Part shown: in pieces, positions 34,428 through 43,722 of the stretch | How the letters are laid out: the number at the start of each line of letters is the position of its first letter | How positions within the stretch are numbered: position 1 is the first letter of the stretch | Assembly: GCA_964423615.1 (NCBI GenBank) | Contig: CAYRFQ010000043.1 | Span: 1-56,559 of the forward strand | Origin: CAYRFQ01 sp964423615 | GTDB lineage: Bacteria; Planctomycetota; Planctomycetia; Gemmatales; Gemmataceae | Reading direction: 5' to 3' | Length of the DNA: 56,559 bases | Notes under the pieces: model-generated | Database searches by the model: none | What the model was told of the DNA's origin: nothing | Seen by the model: only the letters and a program-made list of their open reading frames with translations | Program-made: the position numbers and the translations under genes

Positions 34428-34529
34428 GGTGATGACTTTCCGGAAGGTCCTCGGAAATGGGACACGACAAGAACAAGACCTGTCGAGTCAGTTGAACCGG
34501 CCAGCCCAATCCGCCACCAAACACCGGAG

Positions 34530-35636
34530 CTACCAGAGAAATTCCACACGCGGCGGGTCCGGCTTTTTCCGCAAATCAAGCCACATCAGAAAGGCCAACA
34601 GAACGACACTCAACGTGTGGAGCCCAAATACCCACCAAACTACTCGAGTTTGCTCCGTGAATCCAAGGATATGACCTCGCAGGTGATCAAACGAACGACG
34701 AGCCACGGCCCCTTTCTCCTTAGCATCCGAAGGAGCGTTTTCCATCATTTTGTCGAAAGTCGCAATGCCGTCCTCGTATTTATCGTTGACGAACTTTTGA
34801 TAGTTCGTTTCCAGGGAGAATCCAAGCCAGAGTTGGAGCACCAGCAGGAACCAAACCGCCAACACCAAGCCTGTCGCAATGGTCCACCGAAAATTCAGGA
34901 TCGGCTGAAGGTTTTGTGGGATTTTGTCCATCAGCAATTCCAGCACGGGAACGCCAACGCAAAGGGGAAGTAATACCAGCAACAACATCAGCAGATAGCA
35001 GATCGTCGGCACACTGACTCCTGGTTCGAGGTCTTTCTCAATATCCTCCGGCCCTCCCAACGCCTGCTCGACGGGGTTGCTACTGCCAAATCGTGGGGTC
35101 TCCCCATTCTCCCCCTTCTTCGGAGCCGCAAGGAGGGTTGTCATGTCGCTGGCCTTGGAAACGGAGGCAAACGCGGCCTGCCAACCATTTTGGGAGTAGT
35201 AAGGCACCCCCAACGGGGTGAACTGAACCCAGGTGAAAAAGCTCAAAATGAAAATCAGCACCATAGCCCCACCAGGGACCCAGCGTAGGATCGTTGGATC
35301 GAGTGAGAAGCCTTGTCGATTGTTGTACTCCCCAGTCGGTTGAGGACGCTGGTAAGGCGATGAAGATGTGTACGACTCTGAAGACTGCCTCGCCTCAGTA
35401 AAGTCGGGACTCGGCGGAGGTGGCGGCTGCTCCATAAAAGGCTGTTCTGGTGAAGGGTACGAGGGCGGTTCCGGCTTGAAGTCCTGAGCTGGACTGGGAG
35501 TGGGCGGGGGTTCTGAGAACCCGGGCATCGAAGGAGCCTGGAATTGTCCCTTGCAAAGTGGGCAGGCAATGACTTGTCCGGCATGCTCGTCAGCTATCAT
35601 CAACTTTTGTTGACAATGAGGGCAAAGGAGTTCCAT
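34530..35636 (-). CDS. Zinc-ribbon membrane protein, paralogue 2 of a tandem pair
   Basis: The 368-residue product repeats the architecture of its neighbour. The ribbon is MELLCPHCQQKLMIADEH, then CPLC. A Pro/Ser-rich linker (about 30-110) replaces the Arg/Asp-rich one. The same four-helix membrane part follows, and it ends similarly (LMWLDLRKK against LTWHDLRNR). The ATG at 35636 aligns the two N-termini exactly. The linkers diverged completely while the ribbon and helices stayed close. The two genes are 102 bases apart on the same strand. Confidence 0.82.
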   Translation of the reverse strand: MELLCPHCQQKLMIADEHAGQVIACPLCKGQFQAPSMPGFSEPPPTPSPAQDFKPEPPSYPSPEQPFMEQPPPPPSPDFTEARQSSESYTSSSPYQRPQPTGEYNNRQGFSLDPTILRWVPGGAMVLIFILSFFTWVQFTPLGVPYYSQNGWQAAFASVSKASDMTTLLAAPKKGENGETPRFGSSNPVEQALGGPEDIEKDLEPGVSVPTICYLLMLLLVLLPLCVGVPVLELLMDKIPQNLQPILNFRWTIATGLVLAVWFLLVLQLWLGFSLETNYQKFVNDKYEDGIATFDKMMENAPSDAKEKGAVARRSFDHLRGHILGFTEQTRVVWWVFGLHTLSVVLLAFLMWLDLRKKPDPPRVEFLW

Positions 35637-35819
35637 AGTAATCTCGGATATGGGATCGTTGAGTTTGCAGAAGCGACAATTCGTGAAGCCAACGGAGAAA
35701 CTGGCTCGAGTGCTGACCAAGAAGTTGAAATCTCACTCCAAGCAATTACACAGCCGGAAGAACCAATTCCGCACTTGGCGCGATATTTCTATCTTCCAAG
35801 ATACTCCGGAAACGGCAAC

Positions 35820-36689
35820 TTACAATTGTTGAAAAGCTGGAGGCAAGAAGTCCAAGATGTCCGCGGAGGTCATCGATACCTCACCCAGGGCATCCCGAGC
35901 AAGGTCGCCAGCTAGGCCGTGGACGTAAACGCCGAGTTGCGCCGCCGCAAACGGCGACATTTTCTGGGCCACTAACGCGGCCACCATTCCGGTCAAAACA
36001 TCACCCGAGCCTCCAGTCGCCATGCCCGCGTTGCCCGTCGTGTTGCGGTAAAGCTGTTCACCGTCCGTCACGATCGTTTCGTGTCTCTTGAGGACAACGA
36101 TCAAGGCGTGGGAGAGGGCAAAGGTATTACCCTTTTCTTCCACGTCTGATTCGATGGCTTGGACCGGCACCCCTGCCAGCCGTGCGAACTCCCCTGGGTG
36201 TGGAGTTATCATGATCGGAACGTTCGAGTTCCTCAGTTGGTCCGTTTGACCGACAAACGCGTTCAGTCCATCGGCATCCACGACGACTGGTACAGGCGAC
36301 TCTTGGAGGAACGACGGAACTAACTTTTTCAGGTCCTCACTTTGGCCCAAGCCGGGACCAATCGCCACAACGTCGTTGTCTTTGGCATGTTGGATTAACG
36401 TCTCCAGGCAAGAACCCGAAAGTCGCCCAGCTCCGTCTTGGGGTAAAGGAATGGTCGTATAACTCGGATAACCCATAGCAACAACAGGCCAGGTTTCTTT
36501 CGGCGTGGCCACACGGACAAGTCCAGCACCACTTCGTAAGGCTGCAGTGCCGCACAGAACGGCAGCCCCGGTCATTCCACGGGACCCAGCAACAACTAGC
36601 ACTTTTCCAAACGTTCCTTTGTGGCTTTCTGGGTTTCGCGGCGGCAAAATGGGCACTTCCGTTACGAGTTTTGGCACGGATTGTGACAT
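35820..36689 (-). CDS. nnrD: ADP/ATP-dependent NAD(P)H-hydrate dehydratase
   Basis: The 289-residue protein matches the NnrD (YjeF C-terminal, ribokinase-like) domain: KVLVVAGSRGMTGAAVLCGTAALRSGAGLV, VAIGPGLGQ, VDADGLNAF, ITPHPGEFARL and the catalytic GGSGDVLTGM. It repairs hydrated NAD(P)H using ADP or ATP. Many bacteria carry it fused to the epimerase NnrE; here the epimerase half is absent. The gene diverges from the radical-SAM gene across a 210-base AT-rich gap. Confidence 0.93.
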   Translation of the reverse strand: MSQSVPKLVTEVPILPPRNPESHKGTFGKVLVVAGSRGMTGAAVLCGTAALRSGAGLVRVATPKETWPVVAMGYPSYTTIPLPQDGAGRLSGSCLETLIQHAKDNDVVAIGPGLGQSEDLKKLVPSFLQESPVPVVVDADGLNAFVGQTDQLRNSNVPIMITPHPGEFARLAGVPVQAIESDVEEKGNTFALSHALIVVLKRHETIVTDGEQLYRNTTGNAGMATGGSGDVLTGMVAALVAQKMSPFAAAQLGVYVHGLAGDLARDALGEVSMTSADILDFLPPAFQQL

Positions 36690-36899
36690 TAAGAATCCTC
36701 GGGAACTTTTTCTTGCTCACAAAATTGGTCTTTTTCCGGCGATTGTAAAGAGTAGGCAAATTGTGTTGCCGGTAGAACCCTTTTCACAAAAAACCATGAC
36801 GAAAACCGGAAAATGCAACTACCAACATTGTTGTCATCGAGCATAATAGTATCGTGGTGTACAGTAGTGAATGGAAGTTCTGTACATAGGGTGATCAAG

Positions 36900-37934
36900 A
36901 TGGATGCTACAACACTATCTTTGCTGGATGCCGAACCCAACACAAACAGCTTTGCCCCAGCAATGCTATTTCCCGAGATGGAACTCTTCGGTGGTAGACT
37001 CCCCATCGAACTGGTACGGTCCCGCGGTGCACTTTTGCGACGAAGTCGTCCCGGCCAATCGAGGGATGTCCAGTTGTTGAATCTCACCAATGGATGCGCC
37101 CACCGAAGTCCGTTTTGTCCGTGTCGGGGGAATCTTGCCTCAGCATCTCCAGTTCGATTTCTAACGGGTGCTCCCGAAGTCCTCGCCGAAGAACTCCAAA
37201 GCGGGACGGTTCTGCCCCGTGCTGTCCAAATTTCTCCTTGGAGTGATCCGTTTCTTGCTGTGGAGGATATCCAGCAAGCAACCACAAGTGTCGTCCGAGT
37301 TTTGGCTGAAAACAATATTGAAGCTTGGATGATGACTCGCAGTGAAATCGCCCCACAGATCCTGGATGCTCTCCTCCCGATGCGTGAGTGGATCAAGATT
37401 CGTATCCCACTTGCGACACTTGACGAATCAATCAGACACCTTCTCGAACCTCTCAGCGCACCTTCAGAGACCCGATTGAGACAAATCCGAGAGTTGAAGT
37501 CATTAGGTTTTTCTGTTCAAGTTGCCCTCGAACCTTTGTTGCCAGGTATCACCGACACGAAAGTGAATGTCATCGGGATTTTGGAGCAGTTGGCCGATTT
37601 GGACGTGAGGCAACTTGGAATTGGCTATCTGACCTTGACCTCGGGGATGACCGAAGTAATCAGCGAACTCCTTGCTCCCAGTGGAAGAGATGTGCTTGCC
37701 CTGAATCCGTACAATCACGGACCGGTTCGGCGAGAAATGGGTGTTGGACAGGTACGTTACCTTGCCAAGACTTCGCGCCAGCGAAGTTATGCCCAGGTGA
37801 TGGCTTGGGGTGCCAGTCTTGGGATTCAGGTGAGTGTCAGTGCGGCGAGCAATCCCGACTTTACTCGAGAGGTCCTGACCATGGAAAGACAAGAGCCACC
37901 CAGGTTCTTATCAGGAGCCTTCCCCAGACGCTGA
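36900..37934 (+). CDS. SPL/Rv2578c-like radical SAM protein with altered cluster motif
   Basis: The 344-residue protein resembles SPL/Rv2578c-type radical SAM proteins. The overall order is LNLTNGC..., a barrel segment PRAVQISPWSDPFLAVED, then TRSEIAPQILDAL, VQVALEPLLPGITD and an ending with YNHGPVRREMGVGQ. The usual CxxxCxxC cluster signature is changed: C66 and C73 remain, position 70 is Ser (read from AGT), and C75 is extra. The ATG at 36900 follows AGGGTGAT. Either C75 replaces the missing ligand or the protein does not bind a standard 4Fe-4S cluster. The gene is transcribed alone. Confidence 0.72.
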   Translation: MDATTLSLLDAEPNTNSFAPAMLFPEMELFGGRLPIELVRSRGALLRRSRPGQSRDVQLLNLTNGCAHRSPFCPCRGNLASASPVRFLTGAPEVLAEELQSGTVLPRAVQISPWSDPFLAVEDIQQATTSVVRVLAENNIEAWMMTRSEIAPQILDALLPMREWIKIRIPLATLDESIRHLLEPLSAPSETRLRQIRELKSLGFSVQVALEPLLPGITDTKVNVIGILEQLADLDVRQLGIGYLTLTSGMTEVISELLAPSGRDVLALNPYNHGPVRREMGVGQVRYLAKTSRQRSYAQVMAWGASLGIQVSVSAASNPDFTREVLTMERQEPPRFLSGAFPRR

Positions 37935-37962
37935 ACTGGTGCGAACCATCCGTTCGAGGTGA

Positions 37963-38439
37963 TCAAATGTCTTCGACCTCTCCCTTCCGATTCATGTATT
38001 CTTCGATGCCTGCGCAGTGGAAGACGAAACGGTTCCCATTTTCCCAGTCTTTCACGTCATCGGGGCTCATCTCAAAAGAATCAGGCTTGGTATAAAACTC
38101 GGCCAAGACTTCGGGCATGTCTTCGATCCCCACGGCGTGATCAGGAAGCCAGAACCGCTTCACCTTGATCGGACATTCCTCGAATTTCATCTCGCTTGGC
38201 CAGCTTTCGCTGCAATCGGCAGTTGCGTCGCTTCCGTTCTCCCATTCTGGGGGAACCGGATATTGCTGAGCGTCTTCCACGTTTACTATTTTCCCGTGGC
38301 GATCGAATTGGAGGACGACCGTTGGGGTCCGCAAGAACTGGATCTCGTCATGGACGACTCCGGTCCACCAGCCGTCTTCGGGATTGCTCCGAAGAAAGTA
38401 GTTGTGGTCCTCAGATCGGTTGTAGAAAGGTGCGTCCAT
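37963..38439 (-). CDS. Conserved-looking small protein of unknown function
   Basis: The 158-residue soluble protein is acidic and Trp-rich (WWTGVVHDE, PEWENG, VKDWENGNRFVFHC). Its frame is clean and AGAGAGGA stands close to the ATG. It lies between the convergent radical-SAM gene and a strong terminator. I do not recognise a domain. The Trp and acidic content fits a small binding or immunity-like protein, but that is a guess. Confidence 0.65.
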   Translation of the reverse strand: MDAPFYNRSEDHNYFLRSNPEDGWWTGVVHDEIQFLRTPTVVLQFDRHGKIVNVEDAQQYPVPPEWENGSDATADCSESWPSEMKFEECPIKVKRFWLPDHAVGIEDMPEVLAEFYTKPDSFEMSPDDVKDWENGNRFVFHCAGIEEYMNRKGEVEDI

Positions 38440-38466
38440 TCCTCTCTTCCGTTCTCGAAAAAGTCA

Positions 38467-38501
38467 AGCCCTGGAAGGCGTTGAGCCCACCTTCCAGGGC
38501 T
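38467..38501. terminator. Strong bidirectional intrinsic terminator
   Basis: AGCCCTGGAAGG (38467-38478) and CCTTCCAGGGCT (38490-38501) form a perfect 12-bp GC-rich stem with an 11-base loop. TTTT follows on the plus strand, and TGACTTTTT on the minus strand. It can end transcription of the minus-strand gene at 38677 before the gene at 37963. Confidence 0.75.
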
Positions 38502-38676
38502 TTTCTGATTTCACTTCGAAAATGTGTGTAAAAACGAAACACCAACTTAGCCAACGCTCAAGTTCTGGGCTTGTCGATTGCCTTCGATCATTACATTCCC
38601 CAGGATACCAAAAACTAATCCAGCTACAGGGGTGAATTTTCTTGTTTTTGGACCATCTTGGGAGTTTGGCTTGGTG

Positions 38677-38931
38677 TTATATCCACCCTAGGTGTTTCGC
38701 CAAATCTTGCAACCCGACTTCGACCGCTCCGGATTCCGTTTTTGCAATGCTCTCACTCGGGATCAATTTCCCGTTGTTGGTTTGTACGATGTCACACCCA
38801 AATTCTCCGCCAACTGGTCTCGGGCGGAGTCGATACTGTAGCTGGTCGGTAAAGACAGCATACCAGGTGTGTTTCTGGGGGCCAGGTTTCAACGAGCCAC
38901 CTCGCCGCGTCAACCAGTCGGGTGTATCCAT
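38677..38931 (-). CDS. Small planctomycete conserved protein
   Basis: The 84-residue protein starts at ATG 38931 after GGAGAACG. It contains WLTRRGGSLKPGPQKHTWYAVF and QTNNGKLI, a pattern I associate with short planctomycete proteins of unknown function. It has no membrane segment or signal peptide. A strong terminator at 38467 lies downstream. The longer frame to 39060 is not supported. Confidence 0.65.
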   Translation of the reverse strand: MDTPDWLTRRGGSLKPGPQKHTWYAVFTDQLQYRLRPRPVGGEFGCDIVQTNNGKLIPSESIAKTESGAVEVGLQDLAKHLGWI

Positions 38932-39180
38932 TTTCGTTCTCCGTTGCCGCTGGGGATGACAAAACGGTATCCAGATATATCGAATGTATGAAAAAGGCCG
39001 AGATATTGTAGACCGAAAAGTATAGGCTGATGAAAGAGGAACATTCTTGGGAAGGGACAAGGACGGGCCTGGGGATCACTTGATCGTAAGTAAGTGATCT
39101 CACAGTCATTGTTGCTGTGCCAAGGTGACGATGAAAAACATCTGTTCTTCACGATACAAATGCTGGAAGGAGACAAAGAA

Positions 39181-40824
39181 ATGGCGTTGCACCCTTTAGC
39201 TGGTCAACCGGCCCCCACTGATGCACTGATCGATGTGGACAAATTGTTGCGAGATTATTCGAGCCTTCGGCCCAATCCTGACGATCCGAAACAAGCCGTC
39301 AGTTTCGGGACAAGTGGACATCGGGGCTCGGCGGCCAACACCGCCTTTAACGAAGACCACATCGCAGCGATTACCCAGGCCATCTGCGAGTTCCGGAGGG
39401 AGAAGGGCATCTACGGCCCCGTGTTCGTCGGTAAGGATACACACGGTTTGTCAGGACCCGCAGAGCGGACTGGGATTGAAGTGTTGGTGGCCAACGGGGT
39501 CGAGACGATTTACCAGCAAGGAGACGTTTACACGCCTACTCCTGTCATTTCCAGAGCGATCTTGAGTTACAATCGAGCACGCACCGCTGGCTTATGCGAC
39601 GGGATCATCATCACGCCCTCCCACAACCCACCTGCCGATGGTGGCTTCAAGTACAATCCTCCAAACGGCGGTCCGGCCGATAGCGACATGACCGATTGGA
39701 TTCAAAAACGTGCCAACGAACTGCTTCGGGCAGGGAACGCAGGGGTCAAACGAACTTCGTACGAGGAGGCCATTTCCGCCAAAACTACGTCTGCCCAGGA
39801 CCTAATGACACCCTACATCGAGGACTTGGCCAACGTCATTGACTTCGATGCCATCAAGTCGGCAGGGCTCAAGATTGGAGTCGATCCGCTCGGGGGAGCT
39901 AGTGTACGCTACTGGGAACCCATTGCGGCACGTTACGGCTTGAACATCACAGTCGTCAACAAGTCGGTTGACCCCACGTTCCGCTTTCTTACCCTCGACC
40001 ACGACGGCAAAATCCGGATGGATTGTTCGAGCCCCCACGCCATGGCGAATCTTGTCAAACTCAAGGACGACTACGATATCGCGTTCGGTAATGATCCCGA
40101 CGCCGACCGACACGGGATCGTAACCCCCTCGTCGGGTTTGATGAATCCCAATCATTATTTGGCCGTTGCCATTCGGTATTTGTATACCCATCGCAAAAAG
40201 TGGCCTTCAACGGCCGCCATAGGAAAGACCCTGGTTTCGAGCGGAATGATCGATCGTGTGGCCAAGATGCTCGATAGGAAACTCGTGGAAGTTCCCGTCG
40301 GCTTCAAATGGTTCGTTGCAGGGCTTTTCGATGGGAAGCTCGGCTTCGGAGGGGAAGAGAGTGCTGGAGCCAGTTTTCTTCGCATGGACGGGAGTGTGTG
40401 GACGACCGACAAAGACGGCATCATCTTGTGTTTGCTAGCTGCCGAGATCACCGCCAAAACGGGAAAAGACCCAGGCGAGCACTACCGAGAATTAACGAGC
40501 CAGTTCGGCACGCCGTTCTACAAACGCGTCGACCAGCCCGCGAACCGCGAACAAAAAGCCGTCCTGAAGAAACTGTCGCCCGACGCCGTCACTGCCTCGA
40601 CACTGGCTGGTGATCCCATCACGGCCAAACTCACTCGAGCGCCGGGAAACAACGCCGCCATCGGAGGACTGAAAGTGACGACCGAAAACGGGTGGTTTGC
40701 CGCGCGGCCTTCGGGAACCGAGGACATCTACAAAATTTATGCCGAGAGCTTCAAAGGGGAAGACCATCTCAACACAATTCTCGACGAGGCTGCGGAAATT
40801 GTAAGCAGCGCCTTGGGAGGATAA
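39181..40824 (+). CDS. pgm: Phosphoglucomutase, alpha-D-glucose-specific
   Basis: The 547-residue enzyme interconverts glucose-1-phosphate and glucose-6-phosphate. It has the family order: VSFGTSGHRG near residue 40, the phospho-serine loop TPSHNPP (about 150), the Mg-binding DPDADRHG (about 305), the sugar-binding GEESAGASF (about 395) and the C-terminal phosphate-binding RPSGTEDIYKIY. ATG 39181 follows AAGGAG. Length and motifs agree with the bacterial Pgm group that prefers glucose. It supplies precursors for glycogen, trehalose or envelope polysaccharide. Confidence 0.96.
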   Translation: MALHPLAGQPAPTDALIDVDKLLRDYSSLRPNPDDPKQAVSFGTSGHRGSAANTAFNEDHIAAITQAICEFRREKGIYGPVFVGKDTHGLSGPAERTGIEVLVANGVETIYQQGDVYTPTPVISRAILSYNRARTAGLCDGIIITPSHNPPADGGFKYNPPNGGPADSDMTDWIQKRANELLRAGNAGVKRTSYEEAISAKTTSAQDLMTPYIEDLANVIDFDAIKSAGLKIGVDPLGGASVRYWEPIAARYGLNITVVNKSVDPTFRFLTLDHDGKIRMDCSSPHAMANLVKLKDDYDIAFGNDPDADRHGIVTPSSGLMNPNHYLAVAIRYLYTHRKKWPSTAAIGKTLVSSGMIDRVAKMLDRKLVEVPVGFKWFVAGLFDGKLGFGGEESAGASFLRMDGSVWTTDKDGIILCLLAAEITAKTGKDPGEHYRELTSQFGTPFYKRVDQPANREQKAVLKKLSPDAVTASTLAGDPITAKLTRAPGNNAAIGGLKVTTENGWFAARPSGTEDIYKIYAESFKGEDHLNTILDEAAEIVSSALGG

Positions 40825-40877
40825 AGAACCACGAGACCCGGTCGGGTTGTTCGTAGGACAGAGAGGACGCGACATTC

Positions 40878-41345
40878 TCACGTCTTTTCTTGCTCTGCTC
40901 CATACCCCCGCCGGACCAAAGCTGCGAGCAGTTTCTTCAGCACCCTTTCCATGTCCTTCCGATCGGTGATCGTCAGTTCATCCATAAACAGTTCGGCGAT
41001 CGCCGCTTGCATCGCGGCGTTTGCTTTAGCCCCTGCCTGACGACCGGCTTCGGTAAGTTCGAGCAATGTCACACGACGGTCGTGCTCGTGAGGCCGCCTG
41101 AGAACGAGTTTGTCCTTTTCCAAAGCATCGACCAGGACTGTAACATTGCGTGGAGTCACCTGAAGATGTTCGCTGACTTCGGACATCTTCATGGCTTCGC
41201 CACAGCAAAGGACTTGGAGCAAGCGACTGCGTGCGGTCGTTGTCTCGACCTCTTGCATCCGGTCATGCAAGTAGCGTTTGTAGTGGAATCCGAAGTTGGT
41301 CATCAACTCGGCCAATTCGCTAACGTCAGGCAATCCATCAGGCAT
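40878..41345 (-). CDS. MarR family transcriptional regulator
   Basis: The 155-residue protein is a typical MarR: a helix-turn-helix MKMSEVSEHLQVTPRNVTVLVDALEKDKLV followed by the wing LRRPHEHDRRVTLLELTEAG. It is divergent from the PQQ-propeller gene; the 119-base gap carries a perfect palindrome at 41390-41406. Repression of itself and the propeller gene by one operator is the simplest reading. The ligand is unknown. Confidence 0.94.
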   Translation of the reverse strand: MPDGLPDVSELAELMTNFGFHYKRYLHDRMQEVETTTARSRLLQVLCCGEAMKMSEVSEHLQVTPRNVTVLVDALEKDKLVLRRPHEHDRRVTLLELTEAGRQAGAKANAAMQAAIAELFMDELTITDRKDMERVLKKLLAALVRRGYGAEQEKT

Positions 41346-41369
41346 GAAAGTTTCAGGGTTGGGGTGGTC

Positions 41370-41406
41370 TTGACATCGAATGGTTGTTGTACATATATAA
41401 TATGTA
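41370..41406 (+). promoter_or_regulatory. Promoter with overlapping MarR-type palindrome
   Basis: On the plus strand TTGACA (41370-41375) and TATAAT (41396-41401) match both sigma-70 consensus boxes but are 20 bases apart instead of 17. A 17-bp palindrome, TACATAT-ata-ATATGTA (41390-41406), overlaps the -10 box. Its size and position fit a MarR dimer site between the divergent regulator and propeller genes. A repressor bound here would block the -10 box. Confidence 0.55.
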
Positions 41407-41464
41407 TAGTTTCAAATTCCAGCAGCCCTCATTTCTTCGACTCCAGGATACGGAGATAGCATCC

Positions 41465-43414
41465 ATGTCGGCAACCCCAGAACACCAGACACCTTCGGAC
41501 CAGATTGCAGGCGATGGTCCACCATCACCCTCGACACAAATACAACCCGACTCGCCTAGTCCTGCTTATCAAAGTGGTGGTTCGGTCTCGGACGTGCCAA
41601 ACTCGGTGCAACCGTTGAAGCATCCCGTTCGCCTTTGGCCGGCCTTGCTAATATCTTTCGTCGGCGTCATGACGTTCGTTTTCTCCTATTTTGTGATCGA
41701 CAGATTAGATGTTACACGGGAATGGAGCAACTCCTTTTTTGTGTTGTTGACGGCTTCCGCCATGCCTGCGTTATGTACACTTCTGACACTCATTTGGTGG
41801 TTATTCTTCAGTCGGCAGACATGGAGCACGAAGGTCAAGGTCCTCGCACTGCTTGCAATAGCGACGACTGGGGTGATCTTCGCCTGCGAACCAGGCATCC
41901 GGTTTGTCATCATCATGTGGGGGCTTCCTGCTGCTGTAGCGGCGATGGTGTTCCATTGGGCCTTGCCGGGTTCTCCTGCTAGTTGGAGTCGAACGCTCGG
42001 GTTGATTGGCGTAATGGTCGTGAGCTTGTTGCCTTGGATCGGTTTGAAATTCGATGGTTCTGCCGGAAACGCGCTGCCAGACTTGACGTTGCGTTGGTCT
42101 GAAGGTGGCCGAGTTGTCCAGAATCCAGAAGGAATGGCCGACCTCGCCGACCGCCAACTGGCCCTCCACTGGCCTGGATTTCGAGGCCCGAAACGAGACG
42201 GGATCGTTGAGGGTGTAAAGATTTCCGTTGACTTTGTAAAGAATCCACCCGAGCCAATTTGGAAGACAGCGGTCGGTGACGGTTGGTCTTCGTGTGTCAT
42301 CGTCGGAGATTTACTGTACACCCAGGAACAGCGACACACGAGCGAAGAACAGCAAGATAACAAATACGAATGTGTTGTCTGCTACGACGCAAACACGAAA
42401 AAGGCCCTCTGGATTCACAAGGAAGAAACTCTGTTCTTCGAAACTCAAGGCCAGGGAGGCCCCCGAGCGACCCCCACTTACGAGAATGGCAACTTGTATG
42501 TCATGGGCGCCACAGGGAGATTCCTTTGCCTCGATGCTCTCACTGGAGACAAAAAGTGGGGAGTAGACATCACCAAGAGCAACGGTAGCCCTGCTCCAAC
42601 GTGGGGTTTCTCAGCGTCGCCTCTGATCTACAAGAATTTGGTTCTGGTTCAGGGGGGTGGATTCAAAGGCCAACCAATCCTTTTGGCTTACGATAAGAAA
42701 ACCGGTGATCTGAAATGGGCGAAAGGTAAAGGTGTTACCCATTACTGTTCCCCGGTGCTGATGAAATTGGATGGTGTGGAACAAATCGTGCAGCAATCTG
42801 GGTCTGGGATCACGAGTCACGACCCGGAAACCGGTGACGTTCTGTGGGAAATTGAGTGGGAAGCTCCCGTTCCTTCCAGCGCTGTAGCCTTGCCGTGGCA
42901 AATTGGTCCTCAATCGATGGTGGCTGTCCTTGGGCACCCCGAAGTAGGAGGAACGTCCGGCGCGAAGCGATTCAAAATCACCGAAAGTGACGGCCAATGG
43001 AACGTCGAAGAAGTCTGGCATTCGAAGAGGTTCGATCCCCGGTTCAATGACATTATCTGCCACGATGGCTACCTGTATGGCCTTAGTGCCGGAACTTTGG
43101 AGTGTTACGACTTGAAAACGGGTAGTCGTCAGTGGCGGGGAGACAGATACGGCTTTGGGCAACTTCTTCTCGTCGGTGATAAGTTGCTTGTTATTTCTGA
43201 AAAGCGAGTCGGCTTCACAAAGAAGGGCTTCGTTGTCCTCGTCAAAGCTGACCCGGAAAAATTCACTCCCCTGGGCCAGTTTCCTGCCGTGGAAGGAAAA
43301 GCCTGGAATCATCCAGCCATTGCCAATGGCAAGTTGTATGTCCGGACAGAGAAAGAAATGGTCTGTTACCCTGTTACGTCAGTTGACAAGAATGACGAGG
43401 TGAAAAAGGACTGA
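41465..43414 (+). CDS. Membrane-anchored PQQ-type beta-propeller protein
   Basis: The 649-residue protein starts at ATG 41465 after GGAGAT. A Pro/Ser-rich head is followed by about five membrane helices (roughly residues 58-200, with WPALLISFVGVMTFVFSYFVI). A PQQ-like propeller fills the rest (about 230-640), with repeats such as VVCYDANTKKALWIHKEE, FLCLDALTGDKKWGVD and GDLKWAKGKGVTHYCSPV. Planctomycetes have many of these; enzyme activity with PQQ is not certain because the catalytic Asp/Glu pattern of true quinoprotein dehydrogenases is not obvious. The divergent MarR gene may regulate it. Confidence 0.87.
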   Translation: MSATPEHQTPSDQIAGDGPPSPSTQIQPDSPSPAYQSGGSVSDVPNSVQPLKHPVRLWPALLISFVGVMTFVFSYFVIDRLDVTREWSNSFFVLLTASAMPALCTLLTLIWWLFFSRQTWSTKVKVLALLAIATTGVIFACEPGIRFVIIMWGLPAAVAAMVFHWALPGSPASWSRTLGLIGVMVVSLLPWIGLKFDGSAGNALPDLTLRWSEGGRVVQNPEGMADLADRQLALHWPGFRGPKRDGIVEGVKISVDFVKNPPEPIWKTAVGDGWSSCVIVGDLLYTQEQRHTSEEQQDNKYECVVCYDANTKKALWIHKEETLFFETQGQGGPRATPTYENGNLYVMGATGRFLCLDALTGDKKWGVDITKSNGSPAPTWGFSASPLIYKNLVLVQGGGFKGQPILLAYDKKTGDLKWAKGKGVTHYCSPVLMKLDGVEQIVQQSGSGITSHDPETGDVLWEIEWEAPVPSSAVALPWQIGPQSMVAVLGHPEVGGTSGAKRFKITESDGQWNVEEVWHSKRFDPRFNDIICHDGYLYGLSAGTLECYDLKTGSRQWRGDRYGFGQLLLVGDKLLVISEKRVGFTKKGFVVLVKADPEKFTPLGQFPAVEGKAWNHPAIANGKLYVRTEKEMVCYPVTSVDKNDEVKKD

Positions 43415-43427
43415 TCTCTTCAGTCCT
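43403..43427 (-). terminator. Intrinsic terminator on the minus strand
   Basis: AGGACTGA (43407-43414) pairs with TCAGTCCT (43420-43427) across a 5-base loop. Read on the minus strand it is followed by TTTTTCAC. It overlaps the stop of the PQQ-propeller gene and lies about 300 bases past the end of the type VI secretion genes transcribed towards it, so it can stop that transcript. The 295 bases between them hold no recognised gene. Confidence 0.5.
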
Positions 43428-43722
43428 GTCGCACTGAGGGTGTGCCAGCAAGTCAGTTTGTCAACAACACCCAAGCCTCCCGGAAATGAAGTTTCAAGGG
43501 GATTTGTTGAGGAAGCAAGGCACGTCCTCAATTAGCAAAGTCTTGGGTTTGGCTTTGGTCTCCCGTTTATTAATTACAGAGAGTTGTGCGATGCCACCAG
43601 GGCCTCGGGCAACTCTCGATATCTCAAATACTCTAAGGCCGCAGTTGCACTCGTCCATCGCCATCGGGCGGACTCACAACCCTCACTAATTCCGACCGTA
43701 GTTCAGCACCGTCTCTCATCTC

